Positions 1-6,059 of a stretch of DNA of 11,341 nt are shown here, one piece after another (position 1 is the first letter of the stretch; the number at the start of each line of letters is the position of its first letter). Origin of the DNA: UBA3871 sp041797745 (GTDB taxonomy: Bacteria > Bacillota > Clostridia > Peptostreptococcales > Anaerovoracaceae); the NCBI GenBank assembly GCA_041797745.1, contig JBHBZU010000019.1:1-11341 (forward strand). Direction: 5' to 3'. The notes under the pieces are model-generated. The model had not been told where the DNA came from. It saw nothing but the letters and a program-made list of their open reading frames with translations, and did not search any database. The translations under genes and the position numbers were made by a program.

Positions 1-64
1 CAGTTGAAAAGGTTTGCAAATTAAAGTAATTGACCGAAAAGTACTAAATAAATCCGATATCAAA

Positions 65-151
65 TTATTGAAAGATTGATATATTAAGGGGGAAACAAAA
101 AGGAAATCTATCAAATGCATGAATATTTATAACTAATGTATAAATTTCCAT
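65..151 (-). CDS. possible 28-residue leader peptide
   Basis: A short minus-strand frame starts at ATG 149-151 and stops at TAA 65-67, beginning MEIYTLVINI. It lies about 22 bases after the inferred start of transcription of the promoter at 180-207, and a GAGAGG element sits ten bases before the ATG, a little far for a ribosome binding site. I do not recognise the peptide. It could be a leader peptide for a gene beyond the left edge or a chance frame in AT-rich DNA; the placement behind a promoter is the only support. Confidence 0.18.
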   Translation of the reverse strand: MEIYTLVINIHAFDRFPFCFPLNISIFQ

Positions 152-179
152 TTGAAGTCAGCCTCTCACTCCATCTCGT

Positions 180-207
180 ATTATATCAAATTAAACCTGC
201 TTGTAAA
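180..207 (-). promoter_or_regulatory. sigma-A type promoter reading out of the left edge
   Basis: On the minus strand there is a TATAAT box at 180-185 preceded by the extended TGA at 186-188, and a TTTACA box at 202-207, with a 16-base spacer. This is the best promoter in the left part of the window. It fires leftwards, so the main gene it serves must lie beyond position 1. A TTAAACCT half-site of the neighbouring operator cluster falls inside the spacer, which would suit repression. The boxes are seen directly; activity is inferred. Confidence 0.6.
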
Positions 208-261
208 TAATATTTTAACAAAAAAATCCGTCTTTTTCCTTGCATTTTCAACGTTTTTACT

Positions 262-316
262 AGGTTTACGTTAAACCTGTAGCACTTTACATTGCTAAAC
301 CGCGACCAAAGGTTTA
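262..316. promoter_or_regulatory. two TAAACC inverted repeats, probable operator
   Basis: AGGTTTA-CGT-TAAACCT at 262-278 is a perfect 7-3-7 inverted repeat. TAAACC-N9-GGTTTA at 296-316 is a second inverted repeat with the same half-site. A further TAAACCT half-site at 192-198 lies between the two boxes of the promoter at 180-207. Repeated half-sites around one promoter suggest binding of a dimeric transcription factor. I cannot assign the regulator family. The arrangement is seen; the regulatory role is inferred. Confidence 0.4.
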
Positions 317-319
317 TTT

Positions 320-935
320 TGTGAGCCCCACTTTTTCGCTTTAACGCATTAACACTTTACTCTGAATAATTATTAAATTATTTGTCTATTCCAAACATTT
401 TATATTTATTTTAACAAAGTTGTTATTCCGCTATGTGAAACAAGGTTTCGGACAGCAAATTAATACTTCTTTAATTATTAGGAAACAGCAAAGCTTTATG
501 CTTAATATCTGTCATCCTTGAATTTACTCAATGTTTCCCCAATCTCCATTTACTACATCAGGCAGCCAACTAGTGCATACAAAGCAATTAATTGTATACC
601 TGTAACGGTTTTTCCCTATAAAACCAAAAGAGACCCGCCAATAGAAGAACAATTCTACTATTTGACCGGGTCCTTTTGGAGTAATTTCTCAGGAGAATAT
701 ATGCTCATATACTAATCCCCCTAATTGATGACAACTCGCGAAGTTGAAATTCTTTACTTTTCTTATTTTTAATTATTTTTGATTTTCTGATACTGCTTTT
801 TCCAACAATAAGCATTTAAACAGGCTTTTACAAAAGCATAAACCTTGTTTTACGCTGCTTATTTGTCAGAATAACCTCTGCTATATTTTTTAACGTCGAA
901 AGAAAAAAGTTATGTTAAAAGGGTAGTTTTACCTT
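320..935. other. AT-rich gene-free stretch
   Basis: I find no convincing gene on either strand here. The only frame of any size, on the plus strand at 518-715, lacks a ribosome binding site and runs through the hairpin at 632-672. Apart from that hairpin and the second hairpin of the R1 region just to its right, nothing structured stands out. Confidence 0.5.
632..672. terminator. long hairpin, possible terminator
   Basis: GACCCG at 632-637 pairs with CGGGTC at 667-672. The interior continues as CAATAGAAGAA against TTCTACTATTTG with few mismatches around a CAA loop, giving a stem of roughly 17 pairs. Short T-rich tracts follow on both strands (CCTTTT on plus, CTCTTTTGGTTTT on minus), so it could stop transcription either way. 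No gene ends beside it, so its client is unclear. Confidence 0.35.
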
Positions 936-989
936 AAATAAGAAAGGACCTTAGCTTTAGGAGAAAATTTCTACTACAAAGCCAAGGCC
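936..989 (-). terminator. second hairpin behind R1, terminator-like
   Basis: On the minus strand GGCCTTGGCTTT (978-989) pairs with AAAGCTAAGGTCC (946-958) with one bulged base, followed by TTTCTTATTT. It would end any transcript that escapes the R1 terminator, giving an RNA of roughly 460 nt from the R1 promoter. The 5' arm CCTTGG can pair instead with CCAAGG (plus 1021-1026) just upstream in the transcript, so the hairpin may itself be conditional. Confidence 0.5.
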
Positions 990-1049
990 CTCCTTTACAA
1001 ATGTAAAACGGAAAGACTTTCCTTGGTTTGTTTTCTTATTTTTATATAT

Positions 1050-1086
1050 AAAAAACGACTACCATGTCATAATGACACGATAGCCG
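1050..1086 (-). terminator. rho-independent terminator of riboswitch R1
   Basis: The minus strand shows a 14-pair stem, CGGCTATCGTGTCA against TGACATGGTAGTCG with a TTA loop (1056-1086), followed by six T residues (1050-1055). It lies about 85 bases after the R1 aptamer and is its expression platform. Its 5' arm, CTATCG, can pair with a CGATAG copy at 1092-1097 immediately upstream, a likely antiterminator. Confidence 0.85.
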
Positions 1087-1170
1087 TATTCCTATCGAAA
1101 TTAAGCGCGACAAAGCGCAACCACATAAACACTATTGTAAGAGCAATCTGCCCAAACAGTGTCTTTTTTC

Positions 1171-1375
1171 CTCTTAGTAGGTCTTCTGACTCACACTTTC
1201 AGATTTCATCATCGCGTTTGTAGCAGCCTTCTCAGTTTCCCAATGACCGACTTTCGTCCTTTGGCTACACACGCTCGGTGTATACAGCGCCGGTTAGCGT
1301 TCGATTTACGATTCCCTTGTTCATTCGATACCGTTTTGTCAGGATAGACAGTAGCCCGATATCGACCACAAAAAG
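1171..1375 (-). ncRNA. cobalamin riboswitch R1 (orphan)
   Basis: Read on the minus strand, the element carries the conserved cobalamin aptamer blocks in order: AACAAGGGAATC, the B12-box-like CCGGCGCTGTAT, AGGACGAAAGTCGG, ATTGGGAAACTGAGAAGG and the closing GAGTCAGAAGACCT. A P1 helix forms between 1171-1178 and 1368-1375 with one mismatch. It is a close relative of R3 and differs from the classical R2. A terminator follows at 1050-1086. No reading frame follows on the minus strand down to the window edge apart from a possible short peptide at 65-151, and there is no ATG at all between its terminator and the second hairpin at 936-989. It may control a non-coding RNA or be a relic whose gene was lost. 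Confidence 0.88.
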
Positions 1376-1405
1376 TAAGTATTAAATTTTCTGTTGCATA
1401 TATCC

Positions 1406-1434
1406 ATTATATGCACATCACTTTAGGTTTTGCA
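1406..1434 (-). promoter_or_regulatory. promoter for riboswitch R1
   Basis: A perfect TATAAT lies at 1406-1411 on the minus strand, with a weak TGCAAA at 1429-1434, 17 bases away. Transcription would start near 1399, about 24 bases before the R1 P1 helix, as expected for a riboswitch leader. Confidence 0.55.
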
Positions 1435-1668
1435 CTAGTTTTTGATATATTTTCTCTCGTATTTCTTTTTATTCAAGTCCTTTAGCAAGTTTCCTTATGT
1501 CCCTATCTACCTTACGAATTACTTTATCGATTTTATTTTAAGGATAGGGCAAAACAAAGACAGTTAAATATTTATATTCATTGACCTTAATTAAAGGCAA
1601 AGATAAATAAATACAGATAAATGTCACTTTCGTTCATCAATAAAAAGCTAACTAAAGGCTTTCTCAAA
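1412..1668. other. intergenic DNA with an imperfect inverted repeat
   Basis: No gene is seen. CCCTAT plus CCTTA (1501-1506, 1510-1514) pairs with TAAGG plus ATAGGG (1539-1549) around a large AT-rich loop, an 11-pair stem with a three-base bulge. It has no T-tract, so it is not a standard terminator. The end of the small membrane gene at 1669 has only a weak AAAGC/GCTTT hairpin followed by T residues behind it. Confidence 0.35.
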
Positions 1669-2106
1669 TTACTTATTTACATATTCAAAAGCTATCTCCG
1701 GCTTTGCTGCCTTTGCCAGCTTTTCCAATTTAGAAACATCCTGTGGTCTTATATACTGTTTTCTGTCTCTATCTCCCACAAAGATATGAGCCGCTTTTAC
1801 TTCTGAATTTCCTTTAATCTTTTCAATTACCATTTGTGTAATGCTATCCCACTCGTAAACGTAGTGCTTCTTAATAAAGAAAATTTTGAAATACTGTTCC
1901 AGTCCACGACTGGTAACAGCCTGTGCTTTTTTCTGAAGCAACGCCAATAAATAAAGCACACCGAACACTGTGGAGATTTTCCACTGGGTCATGATACCGC
2001 CTGCAACAAGCAGCACTCCCATACCTATTAAACCCACAGTCATAGCCGTAGATCTTTCCTTTAACGGCCTTGTTACCACAACATTTTTTTCGTCATCCCA
2101 AGGCAT
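1669..2106 (-). CDS. small membrane protein of unknown function, 145 residues
   Basis: I do not recognise the family. The ATG at 2106 (protein begins MPWDDEKNVV) is preceded by AGAAGAG at fitting distance; an in-frame TTG at 2128-2130 has a poor binding site and is rejected. The protein has a short cytosolic N-terminus, two adjacent hydrophobic helices at about 20-39 and 43-58 with a very short turn, then a soluble domain of about 85 residues with alternating beta-type stretches (YFKIFFIKKHYVYEW, AAHIFVGD) and a final helix rich in lysine and alanine. Two helices followed by such a domain recall bacterial PH-like membrane proteins, but this is only an impression of shape. It has its own promoter at 2234-2262 and a structured leader, and lies downstream of nhaC on the same strand. 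Confidence 0.75.
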   Translation of the reverse strand: MPWDDEKNVVVTRPLKERSTAMTVGLIGMGVLLVAGGIMTQWKISTVFGVLYLLALLQKKAQAVTSRGLEQYFKIFFIKKHYVYEWDSITQMVIEKIKGNSEVKAAHIFVGDRDRKQYIRPQDVSKLEKLAKAAKPEIAFEYVNK

Positions 2107-2144
2107 TTTTTCATCTCTTCTAAATTCCAATACTTTTACCCTGT

Positions 2145-2224
2145 TACCGATTTCTCGGTATCACCTTTTTCATAATAAATTGCTGTCACCTACAGTCTTT
2201 TTAGTCTTTTCCATAGGTGACAGC
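2145..2224 (-). promoter_or_regulatory. structured leader of the 145-residue membrane protein gene
   Basis: An 11-base perfect inverted repeat, GCTGTCACCTA (2182-2192) with TAGGTGACAGC (2214-2224), lies right at the inferred 5' end of the transcript. A second small hairpin, TACCGA-GAAA-TCGGTA (2145-2160), follows with a GAAA tetraloop. Neither is followed by a T-tract, so they are unlikely to be simple terminators. They could stabilise the mRNA or form an RNA control element. I cannot match them to a known riboswitch class. The larger hairpin could alternatively mark the 3' end of nhaC mRNA. Confidence 0.4.
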
Positions 2225-2233
2225 AGTATTAAC

Positions 2234-2262
2234 ATTTTATCAGTCGGTTTGCCCCGAAGCAA
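2234..2262 (-). promoter_or_regulatory. promoter for the 145-residue membrane protein gene
   Basis: On the minus strand TTGCTT at 2257-2262 and TAAAAT at 2234-2239 are separated by 17 bases. Transcription would begin near 2227, giving a leader of about 120 bases. Both boxes are close to consensus, but the region is AT-rich, so chance cannot be excluded. Confidence 0.45.
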
Positions 2263-2298
2263 TACCTATTTTCTGAATTTGTTTTAAGCAAGAACTTA

Positions 2299-3843
2299 TT
2301 ATCTCGCTTCTACTATTGGAGCCTTGCCTGCTGCTCTGAGAGCTTCAAGCTGCTTGAGTGCATATTCATGCTCTGCTTCAGGAGCTTTCGCTACCTTGCG
2401 CATTCTTGTCTTACCGATTAACGGTGTGTAAGCTCCGTCTGCCCAGAAAATGTTGCGGCCTGCGTAAGCGCAGATACAAGCAATGATAGGGTTTAAGAGG
2501 TTAACGAATGCGAACGGGAAGTAAACCAGTGGGTTGATTCCAAGAACACCCATCTGATAAGCACCGCAAGCTGTCCATGGGAACATTACCGCCCAAAGAG
2601 TTCCGCAGTCTTCCAGAGTTCTGGAGCACATATTACGTGCAAGTCCGAGCTCATCATACTTTTCACGGTAGAGTGGTCCAGGAATGGAGATACCCATAAA
2701 CTGATCGCACATTGCTGCGTCGCAGAAGAGGGAAGTAACCATTGTAAGAAGAACCAAGCCACCAACAGTCTTTGTCTTTTCCTTGATTTTTCCGAAGAGA
2801 GCTTCTACACAGCCACATCTTTCCAGAGCACCGCCGTAAGCCATTGCTAAAATGATGAGGTTGATTGTCCACATCTGGTGATCCATACCTCCACGGCTTA
2901 AGAGCTTGTCTACTAACTCATTTCCGGATTCAAAGGATGTACCATAGTGGAGTACATCGAACACGCTAGCAATATTTGTGAATCCGTCTTGGAAAATAAA
3001 TGCAAATACTATACTTGTGAATACGGATAACATGATACCCGGAAGTGCAGGCATCTTGAGAACGCAAACCACTATAATTACCAGTATTGGTAATAACACT
3101 ACAGGATTTACGTTTACTGAAGAAGCAATTGCGTCCTGAATACCCAAAGATACCGCAGGGTCATAGCTTCCTGAAGTAAAGTTAGCACCGGTAATTGCAT
3201 AAAGAACTACTGCAATAAGTAAGGTTGGTCCTGTTGTGGAAACCATAGCCGTTACGTGATCAAACAGTCCTGTTTCAGCTACAGCTGCTGCCAGGTTAGT
3301 TGTATCGGACAGTGGAGAGAACTTGTCTCCAACATACGCTCCGGAAATAATCATACCGGCTGTAATAGCAGGGTTGATTCCCAGACCTGCGCCGATTCCC
3401 ATGAAAGCAATACCAACTGTCGCAGTGGTTGTCCATGAAGAACCGCAAGCAAGACCTACAACTCCACAGAAGAGACAGCCTACAGGTAAGAATACTTTAG
3501 GTGATACAAACTTTAATCCATAATAAATAAGTGCAGGGATAGCTCCTGAAGAAATGAAAGACGCTACTAAAATACCTACTGTACAGAGAATGAGTACAGC
3601 TTCCATAGTACGATTGATTGCATCCAGCATACCAACAGTCATATCCGCAAAGTCGTGTCCGCATAAAAGGCCGACACAGCATGCAACGCATATACCTACC
3701 AGTAAAGGCATGTGAGCGTCAGCATACAAACCGCCGGAGAAATTCAGGTTATAAACCATCAGACCCAGCATGACAATGATTGGCAGTAATGCTTCCAGTA
3801 AATTAGGAAGTCTTACCGGCTTCTTTGTTTTTGTTTCTGTCAT
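2299..3843 (-). CDS. nhaC: NhaC-family Na+/H+ antiporter, 514 residues
   Basis: A polytopic inner-membrane antiporter of the NhaC family, which exchanges sodium for protons; some relatives exchange malate and lactate, so the exact substrate is open. Family hallmarks are visible: GLACGSSWTTTATVG at about 130-144 and GDKFSPLSDTTNLAA at about 172-186, and in the second half a GGM-type segment near 318 and the CDAAMCDQFMG segment near 374-384. There are roughly ten to twelve hydrophobic helices and a charged cytosolic tail; the length is typical. The ATG at 3843 is chosen because AGAGAGG stands seven bases before it. An in-frame ATG at 3945 would place the promoter -10 box inside the gene. It is transcribed from its own promoter at 3895-3923 and separated from the upstream R2 gene by a terminator, so it is probably not under B12 control. 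Confidence 0.93.
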   Translation of the reverse strand: MTETKTKKPVRLPNLLEALLPIIVMLGLMVYNLNFSGGLYADAHMPLLVGICVACCVGLLCGHDFADMTVGMLDAINRTMEAVLILCTVGILVASFISSGAIPALIYYGLKFVSPKVFLPVGCLFCGVVGLACGSSWTTTATVGIAFMGIGAGLGINPAITAGMIISGAYVGDKFSPLSDTTNLAAAVAETGLFDHVTAMVSTTGPTLLIAVVLYAITGANFTSGSYDPAVSLGIQDAIASSVNVNPVVLLPILVIIVVCVLKMPALPGIMLSVFTSIVFAFIFQDGFTNIASVFDVLHYGTSFESGNELVDKLLSRGGMDHQMWTINLIILAMAYGGALERCGCVEALFGKIKEKTKTVGGLVLLTMVTSLFCDAAMCDQFMGISIPGPLYREKYDELGLARNMCSRTLEDCGTLWAVMFPWTACGAYQMGVLGINPLVYFPFAFVNLLNPIIACICAYAGRNIFWADGAYTPLIGKTRMRKVAKAPEAEHEYALKQLEALRAAGKAPIVEAR

Positions 3844-3894
3844 TTTTCTACCTCTCTTGAAACTTTTAACGTTTTTCTTTTCGCGTGTATACTC

Positions 3895-3923
3895 AATATA
3901 ATCATCGGTTAACTTTTTGTCAA
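3895..3923 (-). promoter_or_regulatory. nhaC promoter
   Basis: A perfect TTGACA at 3918-3923 and TATATT at 3895-3900 are spaced by 17 bases on the minus strand. Transcription would start near 3888, giving a 45-base leader before the nhaC ATG at 3843. This also settles the nhaC start, since the longer frame would begin upstream of these boxes. Confidence 0.8.
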
Positions 3924-4105
3924 TACACCTGAGGCTTGAAACCATTGAAATTTCAACATATAAATGTTTCTAATGCTTCTATAAGTTTTGCTAATATTAC
4001 ATTTTTCTACATATATATGCAGTACAAAACCATACAAAAACATACGACAGCAAACTTATACTCTATTTTTCCAATGCTTTTCTATATTTTTTCCAGCCTT
4101 CCAGT

Positions 4106-4150
4106 TTTAAAATTAAAATAAAAACCTTGGAATTATTCACCCCAAGGTTT
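4106..4150 (-). terminator. terminator of the 97-residue protein gene
   Basis: On the minus strand AAACCTTGG (4142-4150) pairs with CCAAGGTTT (4122-4130), followed by TTATTTTAATTTT. The 5' arm lies inside the last codons of the gene and the stop codon sits in the loop, so transcription ends right at the gene. This isolates the R2 unit from nhaC. Confidence 0.85.
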
Positions 4151-4426
4151 ATAAACGCAATAGCTTTCCATTACGTCTCCCATATAAATCCAAACGTTTT
4201 CGCCCATATCAATTTTCTCGTTAAACATAAGGTTTGGAATAATCAACTTTACTGAAACTCTTTTTCTGCCTTTCAGTGTCTTTCCCTCAGGTGTGGGATT
4301 TTCCCTGAAAGAATCGAGTTCCTCTTTTAGATTTGCAATCCCTGTTTCAAATGCGAAGTTATCAATGAACTCGTCTTCGTTGGCATAAACCACGTTGTTC
4401 GGATTCTTAAACCACGCTAAATTCAT
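4133..4426 (-). CDS. riboswitch-controlled protein of unknown function, 97 residues
   Basis: I do not recognise this protein. It is soluble, without signal peptide or membrane helix, acidic in its N-terminal half (NEDEFIDNFAFETG at 16-29), with a probable helix at about 31-41, a basic stretch KTLKGRKR at about 49-56, and a beta-like C-terminal half with aromatic residues (VWIYMGDVMESYCVYKPWGE). It shows no B12-binding DxHxxG motif. The start is secure: two tandem AGGAGG elements at 4431-4436 and 4438-4443 precede the ATG. It is the only gene between the cobalamin riboswitch R2 and the terminator at its own stop codon, so it should be made when B12 is scarce. Its role in corrinoid metabolism is inferred from this control only. 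Confidence 0.8.
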   Translation of the reverse strand: MNLAWFKNPNNVVYANEDEFIDNFAFETGIANLKEELDSFRENPTPEGKTLKGRKRVSVKLIIPNLMFNEKIDMGENVWIYMGDVMESYCVYKPWGE

Positions 4427-4457
4427 AAATCCTCCTTCCTCCTTGTAGGAATTTCTC

Positions 4458-4484
4458 CGGTTCGAGCCACCACGACCCGAACCG
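4458..4484 (-). promoter_or_regulatory. hairpin before the 97-residue protein gene
   Basis: CGGTTCGGG pairs with CTCGAACCG on the minus strand (nine pairs with one wobble), with a TCGTGGTGG loop. It lies after the R2 terminator and about 14 bases before the tandem ribosome binding sites. It is GC-rich compared with its surroundings and resembles a tRNA T-arm motif, but there is no tRNA around it. There is no T-tract, so a role in mRNA stability or translation is more likely than termination. Confidence 0.4.
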
Positions 4485-4537
4485 AAAATTTTCCCGTTTG
4501 GAGTTATTATTTTAAAGATAAATTTTTAATTTCAAAC

Positions 4538-4567
4538 AAAAAACTGCACCAGTATACACTGATACAG
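4538..4567 (-). terminator. rho-independent terminator of riboswitch R2
   Basis: The minus strand shows CTGTATCAGT-GTAT-ACTGGTGCAG (4544-4567), a ten-pair stem with two wobbles, followed by six T residues (4538-4543). It lies about 90 bases after the R2 aptamer. Its 5' arm CTGTAT can pair with ATACAG at 4577-4582 just upstream, a probable antiterminator. B12 binding is expected to favour the terminator. Confidence 0.85.
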
Positions 4568-4658
4568 TCCGTTTTTCTGTATTTTTAATCTATCCGAAAG
4601 CTACTCTTCGTAGCAGCCGAATATAGCATTTTCTGATTTCCCGTCAGCTTACTCTCAT

Positions 4659-4852
4659 CTGATGCAGGTCTTCTGACTCGTGTATCCTCACCCCTTGCTC
4701 ACCTTCCCACACACATAGGTGCATAGTGGCTGCCAAGTATAAACTCGACAATGGCAATGGCTCCTCACTTACAGCGGCGGGACCGTGCAGGATTTCCACC
4801 TGCTTCCCTCTTAGTTGCCAAAAAACTTTTAAGCCTTTTGACAAAACACCAG
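4659..4852 (-). ncRNA. cobalamin riboswitch R2 (classical type)
   Basis: The minus strand matches the classical cobalamin aptamer closely: GGGAAGCAGGTGGAAATCC, then GCACGGTCCCGCCGCTGTAA with the B12 box, a GAGGAGCC element, CAGCCACTATG, GGGAAGGTGAGC, and the closing GAGTCAGAAGACCTGC. A P1 helix forms between CTGGTGT (4846-4852) and GCATCAG (4659-4665). Its terminator is at 4538-4567 and the only client is the 97-residue protein gene. Its sequence is clearly different from R1 and R3, which resemble each other. Confidence 0.95.
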
Positions 4853-4881
4853 CGGTTATTAAATTTTCATAGTTCGTTACT

Positions 4882-4910
4882 ATATTATCATACTTTTTTG
4901 CTTTAGTCCA
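4882..4910 (-). promoter_or_regulatory. promoter for riboswitch R2
   Basis: TGGACT at 4905-4910 and TAATAT at 4882-4887 are spaced by 17 bases on the minus strand. Transcription would start near 4875, about 20 bases before the R2 P1 helix. The match is moderate, but the placement relative to the aptamer is right. Confidence 0.5.
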
Positions 4911-5083
4911 TATCATTTTACAGCATATCCAAAGCAATCTGTAGGAGTAGTAGGATTGCAGGATTACAATATATATGCTAAATCTAATGAAAAATAAAAT
5001 AGGAAAAATCGGCTTAGGTTATTTTTTGTTTAGCGAAACAAAATTAACAGTTCTCGGCAAGCCCACATCCTCTTTCATAAAAG

Positions 5084-5107
5084 AAAAGCTTTTTATATTA
5101 CGCTTTT
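5084..5107 (-). terminator. weak terminator candidate at the end of the B12 uptake operon
   Basis: On the minus strand AAAAGC pairs with GCTTTT across an 11 to 12-base loop, followed by CTTTTATG, about 35 bases after the cbiR stop. The stem is short and AT-rich, so this is the best candidate I see for the operon end, not a firm one. The stretch 4911-5083 holds nothing else I can name apart from an AT-rich palindrome TTTTGTTT-CGCT-AAACAAAA (minus) near 5025-5044. Confidence 0.25.
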
Positions 5108-5141
5108 TAGATTAAGACCTGTTAAAACCAATCTCGGCAAA

Positions 5142-6059
5142 TCACAGAAAACCTCTAAATTTAAGCCAATTTATACAGGGCTCCGGTTCCAAAGCCTCTA
5201 TTGTATAAGTCATGTCCGAAGCCCCATATTTTTCAAAAGCTTCCATAACCTCTCTCATATCAAAGGCTTTATTTTCACAATCAAAAACATCATGTAAATC
5301 CGCTTTTCCGTTGTTACAATGTAAATGACTATGGGCTATATTTTTCCCTAAAACCCTTATCCACTCTGTCACAGGGAGTTCCCCTGCCACACCCTCACTG
5401 TCTCTGCCTCCCACCAATCCGTTAAGTTTGCTTGAAACAGCAGCATGACCGATGTCCAAACAAATCCCATAGCGATGACGGCCGCCTGTTTTTTCCTCTT
5501 GTTTTTCTATTCCCTCTATCAGCTTCTTCAACATATAGGGTTCATCTTCCAAAACATTTTCTATCAATAACATAAAGTCCTGCGGCTTATCTGACATAAA
5601 CTCCGTCCAGAAATTTATGGACTGTTGGAGATGAAAAGACTTAAAATACACGAAAGGCATGAAGCCCGAATGTACTACCATGCGATTTACATTATGATAT
5701 GCCGCCTTTTTATAGGCTTGATTAAATCGAGTCATAGCCAGCTTCCTTGCCCTTGGGTCAATAGCCGCCGGAAAAAGTTCGTTGAAAGGAGCATGAAGAA
5801 TACGGCGGTTTGCGCCACTGATTTTTAAATCATTTTCCACTTGAACAGCAACCTCTGCGGCAGACGGGATGTCCCATTCTTCTCCCCAAATATCTTTCTG
5901 TGCTTGTTGAAAGCCTTTGCCAAAAGAAGTATTTTCTAAACTAGCCCCACAACAATAATGGTCTAACTCCAGCCCCAGTCCGTACTTTGCCGCTAAAATC
6001 GGTGCCTCTTTTCCAACGGTTGCAAGATATAGTCTTTCCCTAAATTTATCCTTAGTCAT
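5142..6059 (-). CDS. cbiR: AP endonuclease 2-superfamily TIM barrel, probable cobamide-remodelling hydrolase CbiR
   Basis: A soluble 305-residue TIM-barrel protein of the AP endonuclease 2 / xylose isomerase-like fold. The expected metal-site residues are spread in order along the chain: E31 in LGLELDHY, H89 in HAPFNEL, H130 in VVHSGF, E167 in IENVLED, D202 and H205 in CLDIGHA, H245 or H247 in HSHLHCNNGK, D254 and H256 in ADLHD, and E288 in TIEAL. Proteins of this superfamily named CbiR hydrolyse the phosphoribosyl bond in the cobamide nucleotide loop, which starts replacement of the lower ligand; CbiR was described in Akkermansia muciniphila. The call rests on superfamily plus context: last gene of a cobalamin-riboswitch operon for corrinoid uptake. 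The ATG at 6059 overlaps the end of the transporter gene by eight bases, and GGTGAG lies five bases upstream, so translation is probably coupled. A sugar isomerase-type enzyme is the alternative. Confidence 0.78.
   Translation of the reverse strand: MTKDKFRERLYLATVGKEAPILAAKYGLGLELDHYCCGASLENTSFGKGFQQAQKDIWGEEWDIPSAAEVAVQVENDLKISGANRRILHAPFNELFPAAIDPRARKLAMTRFNQAYKKAAYHNVNRMVVHSGFMPFVYFKSFHLQQSINFWTEFMSDKPQDFMLLIENVLEDEPYMLKKLIEGIEKQEEKTGGRHRYGICLDIGHAAVSSKLNGLVGGRDSEGVAGELPVTEWIRVLGKNIAHSHLHCNNGKADLHDVFDCENKAFDMREVMEAFEKYGASDMTYTIEALEPEPCINWLKFRGFL

Noticed and set aside
518..715. Plus-strand frame of 65 codons
   Set aside because: It has no ribosome binding site, odd composition, and runs through a long hairpin; a chance frame.
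1023..1347. Two plus-strand frames over the R1 region
   Set aside because: They lie on the antisense of the R1 riboswitch and its terminator; the conserved RNA blocks explain the sequence.
2299..3843. nhaC as a member of the B12 regulon
   Set aside because: It has its own consensus promoter and is cut off from riboswitch R2 by the terminator at 4106-4150.
3844..3945. Extended nhaC start at 3945
   Set aside because: The TTGACA/TATATT promoter lies inside the extension and a good ribosome binding site precedes the ATG at 3843.
4644..4937. Minus-strand frame of 97 codons
   Set aside because: It reads through the R2 aptamer, whose conserved blocks account for the region; no protein family is visible.
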